Program-made: the position numbers and the translations under genes
Part shown: piece by piece, positions 30,038-41,467 of the stretch
Layout of the letters: each line of letters opens with the position of its first letter
How positions within the stretch are numbered: the first letter of the stretch is position 1
Notes under the pieces: model-generated
What the model was told of the DNA's origin: nothing
Seen by the model: only the letters and a program-made list of their open reading frames with translations
Databases searched by the model: none
Assembly (NCBI GenBank): GCA_949318235.1
Contig: OX439135.1
Span: forward strand, 22,713,957-22,777,956
Length of the DNA stretch: 64,000 nucleotides
Direction of reading: 5' to 3'
Origin: Ecdyonurus torrentis
Lineage: Eukaryota; Arthropoda; Insecta; Ephemeroptera; Heptageniidae

Positions 30038-30187
30038 AAAAACAGGAAAAGGAAGTGCCGGAAAAGGAAACCACGTGACGGTAAAAGTGAGAGAAAACTT
30101 CTTGCCAGCAGCAAGCTAACCTTGAGCTACCTCCCACTTTTACCGTCACGTGGTTTCCTCTTCCGGCCACTTCCTTTTCCGCTTTTT
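30038..30187. repeat. Short palindromic element with CACGTGACGG arms
   Basis: AACCACGTGACGGTAAAAGT and inverse ACTTTTACCGTCACGTGGTT, within arms of about 50 bp that start AGGAAAAGGAAGTG. Confidence 0.7.
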
Positions 30188-30530
30188 GAGGAAACATAAG
30201 CACTCATTAACAAAATAACAAATGGTAGAGAGAACACAAATATTAAAAATTTTACCTCCATTTAGCTTCATTATATATATATATATATATATATATATTA
30301 CAGGTATTAAAAAGCTAGATTATTGCATTGAATTATAAAGGACAAAAAATAATTATCATTGATTATCAATACGAGCTAAAGCATAATCATCATTTTTTAT
30401 TTTTTTTTGTATGATTTATTATTTAATTATCTACTACTTTTTTGTAATCTCATGCACTTTTTGCTTACACGCTGCCACCTTTTATTGTCTATTAATCCCC
30501 ATTCATTAGTATATTTTAAAGAATTGTGTG

Positions 30531-30574
<44 letters not shown>

Positions 30575-30752
30575 CAGTATATAATATATATATATAATGA
30601 AAAATTATCACTAATATCGAATATGTAATATTATAATTTCTAAATAAAAGAAAATTCAAGGCCAACCAATGAAATATTTTTTGTTAGAGCAACATATCAT
30701 TGTTCTGCATTGTTCAAAATTTGCAGAATCAAACTTTGCATCATTAAAAATA

Positions 30753-30758
30753 TTTATT
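30753..30758 (-). terminator. Polyadenylation signal of the 30.8 kb gene
   Basis: TTTATT on the plus strand, about 40 bases after the stop codon. Confidence 0.55.
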
Positions 30759-30795
30759 CAAAGATAACTGGAGAAGTTAGTTCTACAGCGATTAA

Positions 30796-31425
30796 CTAGC
30801 TAACATTGTTGTTTTTAGCTTTCTCTTCTTCTTTCCTTTTCTTCTCTTCCTCTTTCTTTTTCTTCTCTTTTTCTTCTTTATCTAACGATTTTTCGTCTTC
30901 ATCTAACGATTTTTCTTCAGATTTTTTCTTTTTTTCCTCTTCTTTTTTCTTTTTTTCTTCTTCTTTTTTCTTTTTTTCTTCTTCTTTCTTCTTTTTTTCT
31001 TCTTCTTTTTTCTTTTTTTCTTTTTCTTTTTTCTTTTTCTTTTTTTCTTCTTCTTTCTTTTTCTTCTTCTTTTCTTCTTCCTTTGACTTTTTATCAATCT
31101 CTTCAGTTTTTTGAGTATCTGGATCATTATCACCGTCATAATCATCATTGATGTCAGTTCTACACGTCACACCTTCTTCTTCACTACTAGAAGATTCATA
31201 TTGATGTCTATTAAACGTACGAACTGAATTTCTATTTTTAATATTAATATTTAAATTAACTGAACGACCATCGCGATTGTTTTCTGTATTTTCAATGTCT
31301 TCATAATTATTATCAATCAAATTAGCTTCTTTGTTTTCTAATGAATGCTCTCCGAATACTTCTAATTGTAGGTGTAGAATGATTGTGAGTACACAAATTA
31401 ATGAAGATATTGTTGTAATTTTCAT
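30796..31425 (-). CDS. Secreted Lys/Glu-rich coiled-coil protein 2
   Basis: 209 residues from ATG at 31425. Signal peptide MKITTISSLICVLTIILHLQ, cleavage probably before Glu near 26. DGRSVNLNINIKNRNSV at 52-68 places a basic residue before a beta-like motif; then YESSSSEEE at 76-84, a lone Cys at 88, an Asp-rich stretch, and an EEEKKKKK-type coil to the C-terminus interrupted by SLDEDEKSLDKEEK. The first 107 residues are almost identical to the protein at 39656-40300, while the coils differ. Exon 2 starts at 31437 (acceptor TTTTTTTTTACAG); a 5' untranslated exon is placed at about 32222-32246. The coil DNA is purine-biased and prone to slippage, so coil length probably varies between individuals (inference). 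Confidence 0.85.
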   Translation of the reverse strand: MKITTISSLICVLTIILHLQLEVFGEHSLENKEANLIDNNYEDIENTENNRDGRSVNLNINIKNRNSVRTFNRHQYESSSSEEEGVTCRTDINDDYDGDNDPDTQKTEEIDKKSKEEEKKKKKKEEEKKKKKKEKEKKKKEEEKKKKEEEKKKKEEEKKKKEEEKKKKSEEKSLDEDEKSLDKEEKEKKKKEEEKKRKEEEKAKNNNVS

Positions 31426-31521
31426 TTTTAGAAAAATCTGTAAAAAAAAAAATAATAATAATAAAAATGAATTATTATAATTTTTAATGATAAATACATG
31501 CGGGTTTGTGACGCCACACAT

Positions 31522-31699
31522 TTATGAGCTTAACCTTTCAAAAAATCATATAAAATTAATTTGCACAATGACTTCCCAAAATTTTTATATATTTGAAATT
31601 GTCTCAAGCTAAAGTATCATTGTGTAAAATTTCAGAATTTTTTGACAATAAAAGTTTCAGTCTAATGGCTGACGTCGGTACCCTACTCTACTCCCTTAA
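31522..31699 (+). repeat. MITE family 1, truncated copy 3
   Basis: Right half of the element ending GTCGGTACCCTACTCTACTC and TTAA, in the 5' intron of the 30.8 kb gene. It runs to within about 85 bases of the acceptor. Confidence 0.7.
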
Positions 31700-32221
31700 G
31701 CATAAACTTTAATAATTATGCTGTATAATAGTTTTTGCTAAATTTATAAATACATATATACATATTATAATATTTAATATAAAAAAAAACTTTATTTGAT
31801 AAATAATCGGTACAAGAAAACAAAATTTTGTTTACGAAATATTGAAAATTTAACGTACAATATAAAAACGTTGATATTTTTCAATTCAGAAAATTGACAA
31901 TTTTTAATTAGTTTTTTATTTAAATTTACAATTTCTACTATATTCCAAGCCTGATTTTAAATTACCCCCAACCCCCTCTTCTTCTTTTTTCTTCAGCTCT
32001 ATAAATAGAAAGTAATAAACTCAAATTTGATAAAAATAATGGACTGTTAAAATTTGAAGATTTGACCTATATCTCTTTTAACACTATTACGGTATTAAAA
32101 ATACAATATGATATTAATTTAATTGCTTATTTCGAGGAAAGTAATTCATAAACGATATTTTTATAACAACAATTATGATTATATAACAACTTATTTAAAA
32201 ATACAATTAAAAGTTACTCAC

Positions 32222-32285
32222 CGCTTTAATAATTAGATCTAAAACACTTTTGTCAATAATTAATAAATCAAGTATATATTTATTT
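32222..32285 (-). promoter_or_regulatory. Core promoter and 5' exon of the 30.8 kb gene
   Basis: On the minus strand a TATATAC box (32273-32279) is followed about 50 bases on by the donor AAAGCG|GTGAGT at 32222. The same arrangement with near-identical bases occurs upstream of the paralogue (41676-41740), whereas surrounding intron sequence differs, so selection on promoter and first exon is likely. Confidence 0.55.
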
Positions 32286-32511
32286 ATTTTACATAATGAT
32301 AACAACTTCAAAATATATTTTTGTTTACATAAACAACACGTAAACAATATACTATACATTTTTATCACAATTTAATATCACAATACTTCAAAAAATTGCG
32401 AAACTGTTTGCAAGGGTTTCAATAAAAATTTTATGTGGGATGCACAAAGATTAATAATAAAAATTAGAACTGAATAAAAAAAACAACTAATAATGTGTAG
32501 CTCAAAGGGAA

Positions 32512-32549
<38 letters not shown>

Positions 32550-32564
32550 GTCAAATATTTATGT

Positions 32565-32967
32565 TTAAAGCCCTTGTCAACTTACTTTTTTATCATTTAG
32601 AATACTAGATTGATAATTGCCATACCTTATTATCCATGAATAAGACACCAACACGTTGATTTTGTATTTATTTTCATTTTGACTGTTATATCACGTATCT
32701 GACGTCATAATGTACCGATGGGGCCGTGATGGGGGTAAAGAACTTGAGGGAGGGGCTTAAATTTATCACGTGACCAAAGCGGTGACTGTGATTGGCTGTG
32801 GTAAATTGTGACGTCACATACGTGATATAACCGCAAAAAGGAAAATAAACGAAATTAAATACAAAATCAACGTGATGGTGTCTAATTCATGGATATTTAT
32901 TATTTAGGTATGGTTATTATCAATATAGTATTCTAAATGATAAAAAGTAAGTTGACAAGGGCTGTAA
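32565..32967. repeat. MITE family 4, copy 3
   Basis: TTAAAGCCCTTGTCAACTT at the left; right end GACAAGGGCTGTAA has one change in the TTAA. Interior has GACGTCA, CACGTGA and ATACGTGATATAACCG blocks. Confidence 0.75.
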
Positions 32968-33044
32968 TTAATGTAATTGATCATCGTTTAATTAAAATAA
33001 CAAAGCTATGGTGAGACAATAATTAAAAACTAAAAATTTGTCTT

Positions 33045-33562
33045 CCTAGTTTGCCTAGACGTTGCCATGGTTTTTCTAAGCTGTCATGGCGAATGCTGGG
33101 CTGTGTACTTAAAGACATAGACAACATGAAAACATTAGCATTTATATCACAAAACACATTAGTTGGTCTCAAAACCCAACTGTAGCAGTGATCAGAAAAA
33201 TTAGATTTATGCAACCCGTTCAACATTTTTGTACTAGTTTTTGCCTGTTTCTGACGTCATAAAAAGAAATATTCAGGCAAATTGCATACTTAACAGTTTT
33301 TTTTACCCTCTCTTGGGGTGACACATTTATTACATTCTGGTAAAAATTATCATCAGTTTTGTAGATCTCATTTTGTGTTAAGAACATGTTGTTTTATGTT
33401 TTCTATGCTTTTAAGCCGTGGCTGGCCCGTGTATGCTTTTCCATTAAGTGGAAAGTCCTTACCAGTCGATAAGAAAATGTCTTCACTGGGACTGATGCAG
33501 CACGATAACACAATATATATATAGCAAGCAAGCAAGCAAAAAAAAAAAAAAAAAAAAAAAAT
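33045..33562 (+). repeat. SINE type A, copy 4, split by a MITE
   Basis: SINE core at 33045-33115 stops at ACTTA and resumes at 33416 with AAGCCGTGGCTGGCCCGTG, continuing to GATAAGAAAATGTCTTCAC, ATATAGCAAGCAAGC and a poly-A. Between lies MITE family 2. Confidence 0.8.
33113..33415 (+). repeat. MITE family 2, copy 5, nested in a SINE
   Basis: TTAAAGACATAGAC to CTATGCTTTTAA, interior as in 3380-3729 with a small internal deletion. TTAA is duplicated at the SINE breakpoint. Confidence 0.8.
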
Positions 33563-34259
33563 CTAAACAAGATACACCTTTGGTCTTTTTTTTTTTTTTT
33601 TTTTTTTTTTTAAGCCGATAAAAGTGAGTTGCATATTGAGACTGGAACTTTTTTTGGGAATTTTATTTCATTTTTATCAAGTTCAAAGTTCTAAAAGAAG
33701 AAATAACAATGATCGACTATGTATAAACGTAGTAAACAGGTAACGACGTCATATCCAGCTGCTTTAAACAAAGGAACATTTTCGAAGCTGGCTCAATATT
33801 TGTTTGTAGTTTACAGAACGAGCTATAATATATTTATACATACAATTTTTACATTATAAAAGTAAAGTAAAACTAATGTAATGATTGTAACTAATTTACA
33901 AATATACATGTACAGTACATACAAAAGTAGCAAATTATTTTCAACACAAGATAATATTTTATACAGAAGTTTAAATGTAACTTATGTAACTATTTATAAT
34001 GGATTCTATAAAATCTGAATTATTTTCAAAAAAATAATAATAATAAATATCTAAACTATATAAATATATAAATTTATTAGAAATGGCTTAAGCTTTGATT
34101 TAAATAAATGAAATGCAATTGAGGTTATACACTTAAAAATTCATTAAAAAATTTCTATAGCTTAAAAAACGTAAATGTATGTCTTGCATTTCTTATTTAA
34201 ATTTCTCCGGAATCGGTGGAGTAGTTTTCTCAAGGAAAAATCGTGTAAGCGTGATGTTG

Positions 34260-35271
34260 AATGCTTTTGACCGGCCATGACGTCGTCAGTGCTAGTGCCC
34301 CCTAATTTTCATGAGTTACTATGGCGGAGATATAGGAGTCCACTTTTGAGTGTAAAAAGCACTCTGAAAACGGGAGTCGGAAGGTTTGACTTTCTTGTGA
34401 TAGCTCAATAATGTTATTGAGTATCTAAATTTATGCATTAGCCTTCGCAAATGTCTATATTTTAATTAAAAATAACAAATTAATGTTGTGTTAATGATCG
34501 TTGGCTTTGAATAATTAAAGATCATTAATTTTATAATTAGTTTAGATAGAGCTGCGCAGAAACATATTTCCGTTTATAGCGTGTGGCAATGCGCAACATA
34601 TTTTTTTAACATCTTGCCGTTGTCGAACAGAGCCAAAGAAACAAAAACGAAACGAATGCTACTCTTCGTCAGCTGGTTTTGTGTGACTGGCAATTTTAGC
34701 ATAATATTGCTTCTAACAATCTTATTAATTTGGTAATCAAAATATACTAGGTTAATCAATAATAGTTTAATTACTCACTATAATGCGTAACATAGATGCC
34801 GAGACTTGATTTCAGCTTACCGCGGCTGCATCAACATGAGCGGCATCCATTTTGCGTTCTTTTATTCCGTTTCGTTCCGCCGTGCGCCGCCGTGGCAACA
34901 CTGTGCGTTCATAACTCCAAGAAGTGTCGAAATATGTTGCGCATTGCCACGCTGTAAACGGAAATATGTTTCTGCGCAGCTCTATTAAGGTAATTATAAA
35001 ATTAGTGATCTTTTGCCGCTAAAAAATTATTCAAAGCCAACTGATCATCAACACAACATTAATTTGTTATTTTTAATTATAATATTTATATTTGCGAAGG
35101 CTAATGCATAAATTTAGATACTCAATAACATTATTGAGCTATCACAAGAAAGTCAAACCTTCCGACTCCCGTTTTCAGAGTGCTTTTTACACTCAAAAGT
35201 GGACTTCTATATCTGCGTCATAGTAATTTATGAAAATTAGGGGGCACTGAAATGGCCGGTCAGAAGCATTA
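34260..35271. repeat. 1.0-kb foldback element
   Basis: Arms of roughly 350-400 bp: AATGCTTTTGACCGGCCAT on the left against ATGGCCGGTCAGAAGCATT on the right, continuing through CCACTTTTGAGTGTAAAAAG and GCTGCGCAGAAACATATTTC and their inverses. The unique centre is about 34600-34920 and has no convincing coding frame. Confidence 0.8.
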
Positions 35272-35336
35272 GGGTAACCTTAGATTCTCCAGCGCGCTAA
35301 ACTGATAAGTTCCATTCAATTATTTCCAGACTTGGT

Positions 35337-35977
35337 CACGTTACTGTTTTCTTGTAACTTCGTTACGTTTACGTTACTCACTATACTCCAAGAAAAAGTA
35401 TACTAAGGGCTGTAAGCTGCAACCTCTAAAGTTAAACCTTAGTTATCTTTTTTTAATTGTTGCAACAATCAAAATAACAACTTAACTACGGTTTAACTAG
35501 TTAGTTAGCGTCGCAGCTTACGGGGGTAAGTAAGTATATAATGACGTTACGTTACTCGCTACAGTTTTTGAAAAGTAATGACACTACATTATTCACTACT
35601 CTTAAAAGTAGTGAAGTTACTTTTAACGTTACTTTTACGTTATTAATTAAAAACAATAAATTTAAATTAAAATGTTTCAAAAAAAGGTTTTAAAATAAGG
35701 TTTGTTTGTTTTTTCCGATAAATTATAAATAGAGAGATTTCGATCAAAATCATAAGAGTAATTTTGAATTACTATATATAATGATAAAAGCTATATTTAC
35801 GTATAGATTTAAAAACTTATCTTTCAGTGCTTGAAATATTAGAAAGTAGTGTCGTTACATGGCAAAAATTACTTGAAAAAGTAATGCGTTACCGTTACTC
35901 GTTAGTGCTACCAAAAAGTTATTTTTAAACAAAAAGTAGCGAAATTACGTAACGTCATTACTGACTGCCCAAGTCTG
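35337..35977. repeat. hAT-like element with internal TTACG satellites
   Basis: Ends CAGACTTGG and CCAAGTCTG with a perfect 8-bp flanking duplication ATTATTTC (35329-35336, 35978-35985). Interior repeats GTTACG/CGTTAC motifs. Same class as 21316-21776. Confidence 0.8.
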
Positions 35978-36339
35978 ATTATTTCTGATATTTCTGGAAA
36001 ATTTATTTGAAACGATCCCAGCAGAATAAAACCACCCAGTCTCATATTTATCTGTTCTGTTAACTAATAATTAATAATAATTATGTTTCTAGCTCTTTAT
36101 ATTTCTAGTTTCTATAGTGTTATAGCAATGCTGAATCTTGTGAAAATATTGGAATTTTTTTTTTTATAAAAAATTAATATTTGAAAAATGTAAAGTGCTG
36201 ATAGTGGAATAAAAATTAAATTGACGAAATAATAATGGACGAAAATGGACGAAATATAAAAGATATAAGATTTTATTACGTTCCATGTCTTTACATCAGA
36301 TAATAATCGTATTGCTCTTTGCTAAAGTTTAAAAACATA

Positions 36340-36921
36340 TATTCGTATGCACCCCCCCCCCTCCCCCCCCCCCTTCATCTAACCAGTAGTTACGTCTTAC
36401 AAAAGGCGTACTTGCATTTTTATCCAGTACCACTTAAAGGGTGTTTATAACAGACTTGCACTTTACGTATATCAAAAAACTTTATACGGATGCACGCGCA
36501 GCACTAAAACCAAAAGTACACTCTTTTCCATAACTCGTGTAACGGAGGCGACGGCTTGCCGTTATTTCCCTAATAAAGGTAGCGCAACGAAACTTGGTAC
36601 ACTTAGAGGAAAAATAATGAGTATTCCGAGGATGTTTTTATTTTTACCCTAATTTTAATTTTAAGGGTCGAAAAAGTACCCTGAACCCAGAAGTCACTTT
36701 TTCAGGGTGGGAAAACCCATGTTAAAGTGAAAATAAAAAAAAAAAAAAATTAAAGTTTTCCAAAATTAACCAAATTTTAATTATGGGGGTAGAAAAATAT
36801 AACAAAAACGATGGTAACAAGTTTAATTGCCCTCAACCTCTCCCTGACCCTTAAAAAGGGTTGTTTGCCCTTGAAAATATAATATTTTTTAAAAAATCGC
36901 ATTTTAATAAAAAGGGTGTCG
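36340..36921. other. Gene-free stretch before the 139-bp foldback
   Basis: C-rich homopolymer at about 36351-36373 then unclassified sequence with several GGGTCG/ACCCT motifs that may belong to the same mobile element as the adjacent satellite. No gene seen. Confidence 0.35.
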
Positions 36922-38539
36922 ATTCCTAGGTAATCGACCACGCTTAGAACGTTTATGTCATCTAAATTTACCCACGACCCTTTCCTGGTCCTCCAAGGGT
37001 TGGAGAACGACCCTTTTCTGCAAAATGTCAGTTTCAGACATACCAATGAAAACGGTGTCGTTTCCTAGTAATTCGAACACGCTTAGAACGTTTATGTCAT
37101 CTAAATTTACCCACGACCCTTTCCAGGCCCTCTAAGGGTGGGAGAACAAAATTTTTGTCTAAAAAATTTAAGTTTAAGACATAACGTTTAAAACAGTGAC
37201 GATTCATAGGTAATCGTCCTTGCTTAGAACGTTTATGCTGACTGAATAGACCCAATCCTTGCCAGGCCAGATCTTACAAGGGTTGGAGAAAGACCTTTTT
37301 GTCTGAAAAAAGTCAGATTAAGACGTAACGGTGTTTTCGACCCTTGGAGGACCTCTGGTCTGGCAAAAATGTTGAGTCCGTTTTGTAAGAATAATCGTTC
37401 TAGGCGGGGTCAATTACATATTATTCATCACCGTTTTTAACGTTATGTCTTAAAATTACATTATTCAAACAAAAAGGTCGTTCTCCAACCCTAAGGGGTC
37501 CTGGAAAGGGTTTTGGGTCAATTTCATCTGCATAAACGTTCTAAGCGTGGTCGAGTAAATAGGAAACGACACTGTTTTCATTAATATGTCTGAAACTGAC
37601 ATTTTGCAGAAAATGGTCGTTCGCCAACCCTTGGAGGACCAGGAAAGGGTCGTGGGTAAATTTAGATGACATAAACGTTCTAAGCGTGGTCGAATTACTA
37701 GGAAACGACACCGTTTTCATTGGTATGTCTGAAACTGACATTTTGCAGAAAAGGGTCGTTCTCCCACCCTTAGAGGGCCTGGAAAGGGTTGTGGGTAAAT
37801 TTAGATGACATAAACGTTCTAAGCGTGGTCGAATTACTAGGAAACGATACCGTTTTCATTGGTATGTCTGAAACTGACATTTTGCAGAAAAGGGTCGTTC
37901 TCCAACCCTTGGAGGACCAGGAAAGGGTCGTGGGTAAATTTAGATGACATAAACGTTCTCAGCGTGGTCGAATTACTAGGAAACGACACCGTTTTCATTG
38001 GTATGTCTGAAACTGACATTTTGCAGAAAAGGGTCGTTCTCCAACCCTTGGAGGACCAGGAAAGGGTCGTGGGTAAATTTAGATGACATAAACGTTCTCA
38101 GCGTGGTCGAATTACTAGGAAACGACACCGTTTTCATTGGTATGTCTGAAACTGACATTTTGCAGAAAAGGGTCGTTCTCCAACCCTTGGAGGACCAGGA
38201 AAGGGTCGTGGGTAAATTTAGATGACATAAACGTTCTCAGCGTGGTCGAATTACTAGGAAACGACACCGTTTTCATTGGTATGTCTGAAACTGACATTTT
38301 GCAGAAAAGGGTCGTTCTCCAACCCTTGGAGGACCAGGAAAGGGTCGTGGGTAAATTTAGATGACATAAACGTTCTCAGCGTGGTCGAATTACTAGGAAA
38401 CGACACCGTTTTCATTGGTATGTCTGAAACTGACATTTTGCAGAAAATGGTCGTTCGCCAACCCTTGGAGGACCAGGAAAGGGTCGTGGGTAAATTTAGA
38501 TGACATAAACGTTCTAAGCGTGGTCGATTACCTAGGAAT
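36922..38539. repeat. Foldback element built of 139-bp tandem repeats
   Basis: The outer ends ATTCCTAGGTAATCGACC and GGTCGATTACCTAGGAAT are inverse. Left arm (36922 to about 37330) holds about three diverged units in one orientation; right arm (about 37340-38539) holds about eight in the other, and units between 37836 and 38420 are near-identical with a period of exactly 139 bp. Repeated short frames in both directions are by-products: 139 is not a multiple of three, so no long frame can run through. Confidence 0.9.
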
Positions 38540-39379
38540 TGTATATAGCAAAATGCAAGTTTAACCGTTGCAAAATGATATTCAATTGCAAGTATAATAT
38601 TTTATGCTTTTAGGACGCAACAAGAGCGATACACTTTTGAAATTACTTTTGCTGCCTTTTTTTCTCGATTTAATTTCAACTTCATGACTGTTACTAAAAA
38701 TAATGCAAAACTGAAACAGAGGATTTTAACATTTTCGTAAATTTTTATATTTATAAAGATTGTATTATTATTATTATTATTATTTTTGTAAAAATTGTAT
38801 GCAATGATAGAGACATTTTTCATATATTTGGAACATTTGGATTTATTAAATAAAAAAAGATGCAAAAATAAATGTTAGACCTTATTTTATTCAAACATTT
38901 TTATTTATCGAAGCTTTTATCTTATATAGTAATGATGTTCATAAACCCTGTTCCCTTGCTCCAAAAATTGCGCAATTACATTTAAAAAGCATAAGGTAAT
39001 CGTCATTTTTTGTGTGGTTTAGAGCACAAAAAAACAGAGTTTACCAACATCATTTACTATGTATAGTTTTTTTGATCTGATGAAGCATCTATACAGATTT
39101 ATAAATAGCAAATAATAATAATAAAAAAAAAATGAAAATTTGAAATTAAAAAATCATTGAAAACACTACTGATAAACCAGCAATATTATTCTATTGGTGA
39201 GTTTATGAAAGATAATGAATTCGTTGTGTATTGTGATTGTAGGATGAAAGAAATGAATAAATATATTTTGAATTTGAATTGAAAGACTGATTGGTGTTTT
39301 ACATGATGGTCATATACCTATGATAATTTGTAAAATAAATAATTCAAGCATATATATAAAATATACACATACATTTTTT
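38540..39379. other. AT-rich intergenic DNA
   Basis: No gene recognised. Contains short ATT and A runs. Confidence 0.35.
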
Positions 39380-39605
39380 TAGAGCATTAATGAAGTTATT
39401 TCTGTAAATTGAATTAGTTTCTCAAGTATGTGAGAAAAATAACTAAAAAAAAAAAAAAAAAAAAAAAAAAAAGATTTCTTTAAAAAAAACAGCCGAAAAC
39501 AATGTTTTTCTTATACTGAGGAGTGAGGAATGTTATTCATTACTTCAGTATGGCATCCAAGCGCATTAAATATGACGCCATGCGCATACACCCTATATAA
39601 AACTT
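39380..39605 (+). repeat. Dispersed repeat family 6, copy 2
   Basis: Matches 8640-8850, with an added A tract at 39448-39472. Confidence 0.5.
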
Positions 39606-39655
39606 AATTATACTTATATTTAAATTCTATACTTCTTAATTTATGCTACTAATTA

Positions 39656-40300
39656 TTACTCAAGAATTTCAATTCCTGGAACAGTAGGCAAAGGCGAAGA
39701 AGTAGTAGGCAAAGGAGAAGGCGTAGTTTCTTCTATAAATTGAGTAGTTAACATTGTTGTTGTTCTATTAGCTCTTTCTTCCTCTCTTCTTTTCTTCTCT
39801 GCTTCTTTTCTTTCTTTTTCTTTCTTTTTTTCTTCTTCTCTTTTCTTCTTCAGTTCTTCTATTTTCTTCTTTAGTTTTTCCATTTTCTTCCTTTGTTCTT
39901 CCATTTTCTTCTTTTGTTCTTCTTTCTTTATCTTTTTTTCTTCTTCCTTTTTCTTTTTATCAGCCGCAATTTTATCTTTGGTTTTCTGAGTATTTGGATC
40001 ATTATCACCGTCATAATCATCATTGATGTCAGTTCTACAAGTCACACCTTCTTCTTCACTACTAGAAGATTCATATTGATGTCTATTAAAATTACGAACT
40101 GAGTTTCTATTTTTAATATTAATATTTAAATTAACTGAACGACCATCACGATTATTTTCTATATTTTTAATGTCTTTATAATTATTATCAATCAAATTAG
40201 CTTCTTTGTTTTCTAATGCATTTTCTCCAAATACTTCTAATTGTAGGTGTAGAATGATTGTGAGTACGCAAATTAATGAAGATATTGTTGTAATTTTCAT
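39656..40300 (-). CDS. Secreted Lys/Glu-rich coiled-coil protein 3 with Thr/Pro tail
   Basis: 214 residues, ATG at 40300, paralogue of 30796-31425. Signal peptide and residues 1-107 nearly identical to it, including SVNLNINIKNRNSV and YESSSSEEEGVTC. The coil differs: KKKMEEQRKKMEKLKKKIEE has a true a/d hydrophobic spacing (Met, Leu, Ile), so it could form a coiled coil, unlike the plain EEEKKKK coil of its paralogue. After RREEERANR comes a mucin-like tail (TTPSPLPTTSSPLPTVPG) ending EILE, absent from the paralogue. Acceptor at 40312 (TTTTTTTACAG) and a matching 5' exon and promoter at 41676-41740. Secreted matrix function is inference. Confidence 0.85.
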   Translation of the reverse strand: MKITTISSLICVLTIILHLQLEVFGENALENKEANLIDNNYKDIKNIENNRDGRSVNLNINIKNRNSVRNFNRHQYESSSSEEEGVTCRTDINDDYDGDNDPNTQKTKDKIAADKKKKEEEKKIKKEEQKKKMEEQRKKMEKLKKKIEELKKKREEEKKKEKERKEAEKKRREEERANRTTTMLTTQFIEETTPSPLPTTSSPLPTVPGIEILE

Positions 40301-40390
40301 TTTTTGAAAAATCTGTAAAAAAATAATAATAATTATGGAATTAATGGGTAATAATAATGAGTGAATCATGTATATTGTCTTTATCGCGGC

Positions 40391-40520
40391 TAGGGGCGTA
40401 TCTAGGATTTGATCACGGGGGGGGGGGGGGGGGGCACCTGAAATTGAGAAGCACCCGTATTCATGTGAGGGGGTGCGGGAGGTTCCCCTGCAAGAAATAT
40501 TCGTTTTTTGATGTCATAGC
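40391..40520. repeat. hAT-like MITE end
   Basis: CTAGGGGCGTATCTAGGATT then an 18-base G run; matches the left end of 7350-7810. The right end is not found, so it is probably truncated. It lies in the 5' intron of the 39.7 kb gene. Confidence 0.55.
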
Positions 40521-40639
40521 TAGAATACGCAATTTTAATGCGTTTTAATAGCATTATTTTCGTATAAAATTCAATTGTTAATTTTAAAATTTTTTGAGCC
40601 AGATTTAAAATCAAAGTAATACTATTTGGTTTTAAATAG

Positions 40640-41095
40640 AAGACTTTGCAAGAGTTGCTTTTGATGAGAATATAAACAAACTCAGACCCCAACACAAGTG
40701 CTATATCAGAGAACTTTGTGTTCCTGTTTATTATTCTCTTAGAAAAACAAAGCAGCAATCACGATCGAGTTAGAATTTTTCTTGATACACAAACTTTTAC
40801 CATAGCTTACTGACACTCGTTTTTTTTATTCCTCTTTTTCATTTTTAGTGTTGTTTAATTCAAGAAAACAATACATTTTAGATTTCAAGCTCAGTAAAGC
40901 TCTATAGAGTACAGTAAAAATTTCAGTTTCGAGAAAAATTCTAACACTATAGTTATAGCTATACTTCATTCCTCCATAAGAATGGATGTTAAATGAAAGG
41001 CAGTAATAAGACAGAGTCGTCTGCTAAAATTTTGGATTGTTGGACTTTCAGTTTATGGTTTTCGTCAATAAACTCTCTTTTTGCAAGTCTTCTAT
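40640..41095. repeat. Imperfect inverted repeat, relative of 18765-19180
   Basis: Shares GAAGACTTTGCAA...AATAAACAAACT, TTGTGTTCCTGTTTA and the mirrored GTTAGAATTTTTC/GAGAAAAATTCTAAC arms. Confidence 0.5.
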
Positions 41096-41168
41096 TGCAG
41101 CAAGATACGAAAATTATTATTTATTTTTATCCCAAAAGTTCTCTTGTCAACATTCAATAACATAACAT

Positions 41169-41467
41169 ATAGACCGGTTGCACTCATATTTAAGAGTCAC
41201 CATTTTGTTGGTCAGGAATACATAGGCCAGCATAGGAAAAACGTAATTTTTATTTTTTTAATAGCAAAAGAAGCTTCCAACCTCAATCAAAGACTTATTT
41301 CTAGCTCCTAATAAGCTTGAAAAATATGAGAAAAATTCGTTCAGTTGAAATAAACTCTTTTTAAATGAAAAATTAGCAGAAATGATGTTTCCCCTATACT
41401 GAACAATATACATTAGGCACCACAAACATGGCGACAAAGCGCAAAGATGTGAAAGGGGTCTTCTATA
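41169..41467 (+). repeat. Dispersed repeat family 5, copy 2
   Basis: Close match to 6600-6897 along its whole length. Confidence 0.7.

Noticed and set aside
36777..38503. Series of similar 60-75 residue frames on both strands
   Set aside because: They repeat every 139 bp because of the tandem satellite; the period breaks frame each unit, so no protein spans it.
36922..38539. CRISPR-like array
   Set aside because: The regular 139-bp spacing reflects whole-unit tandem repeats without unique spacers, in a eukaryotic genome.
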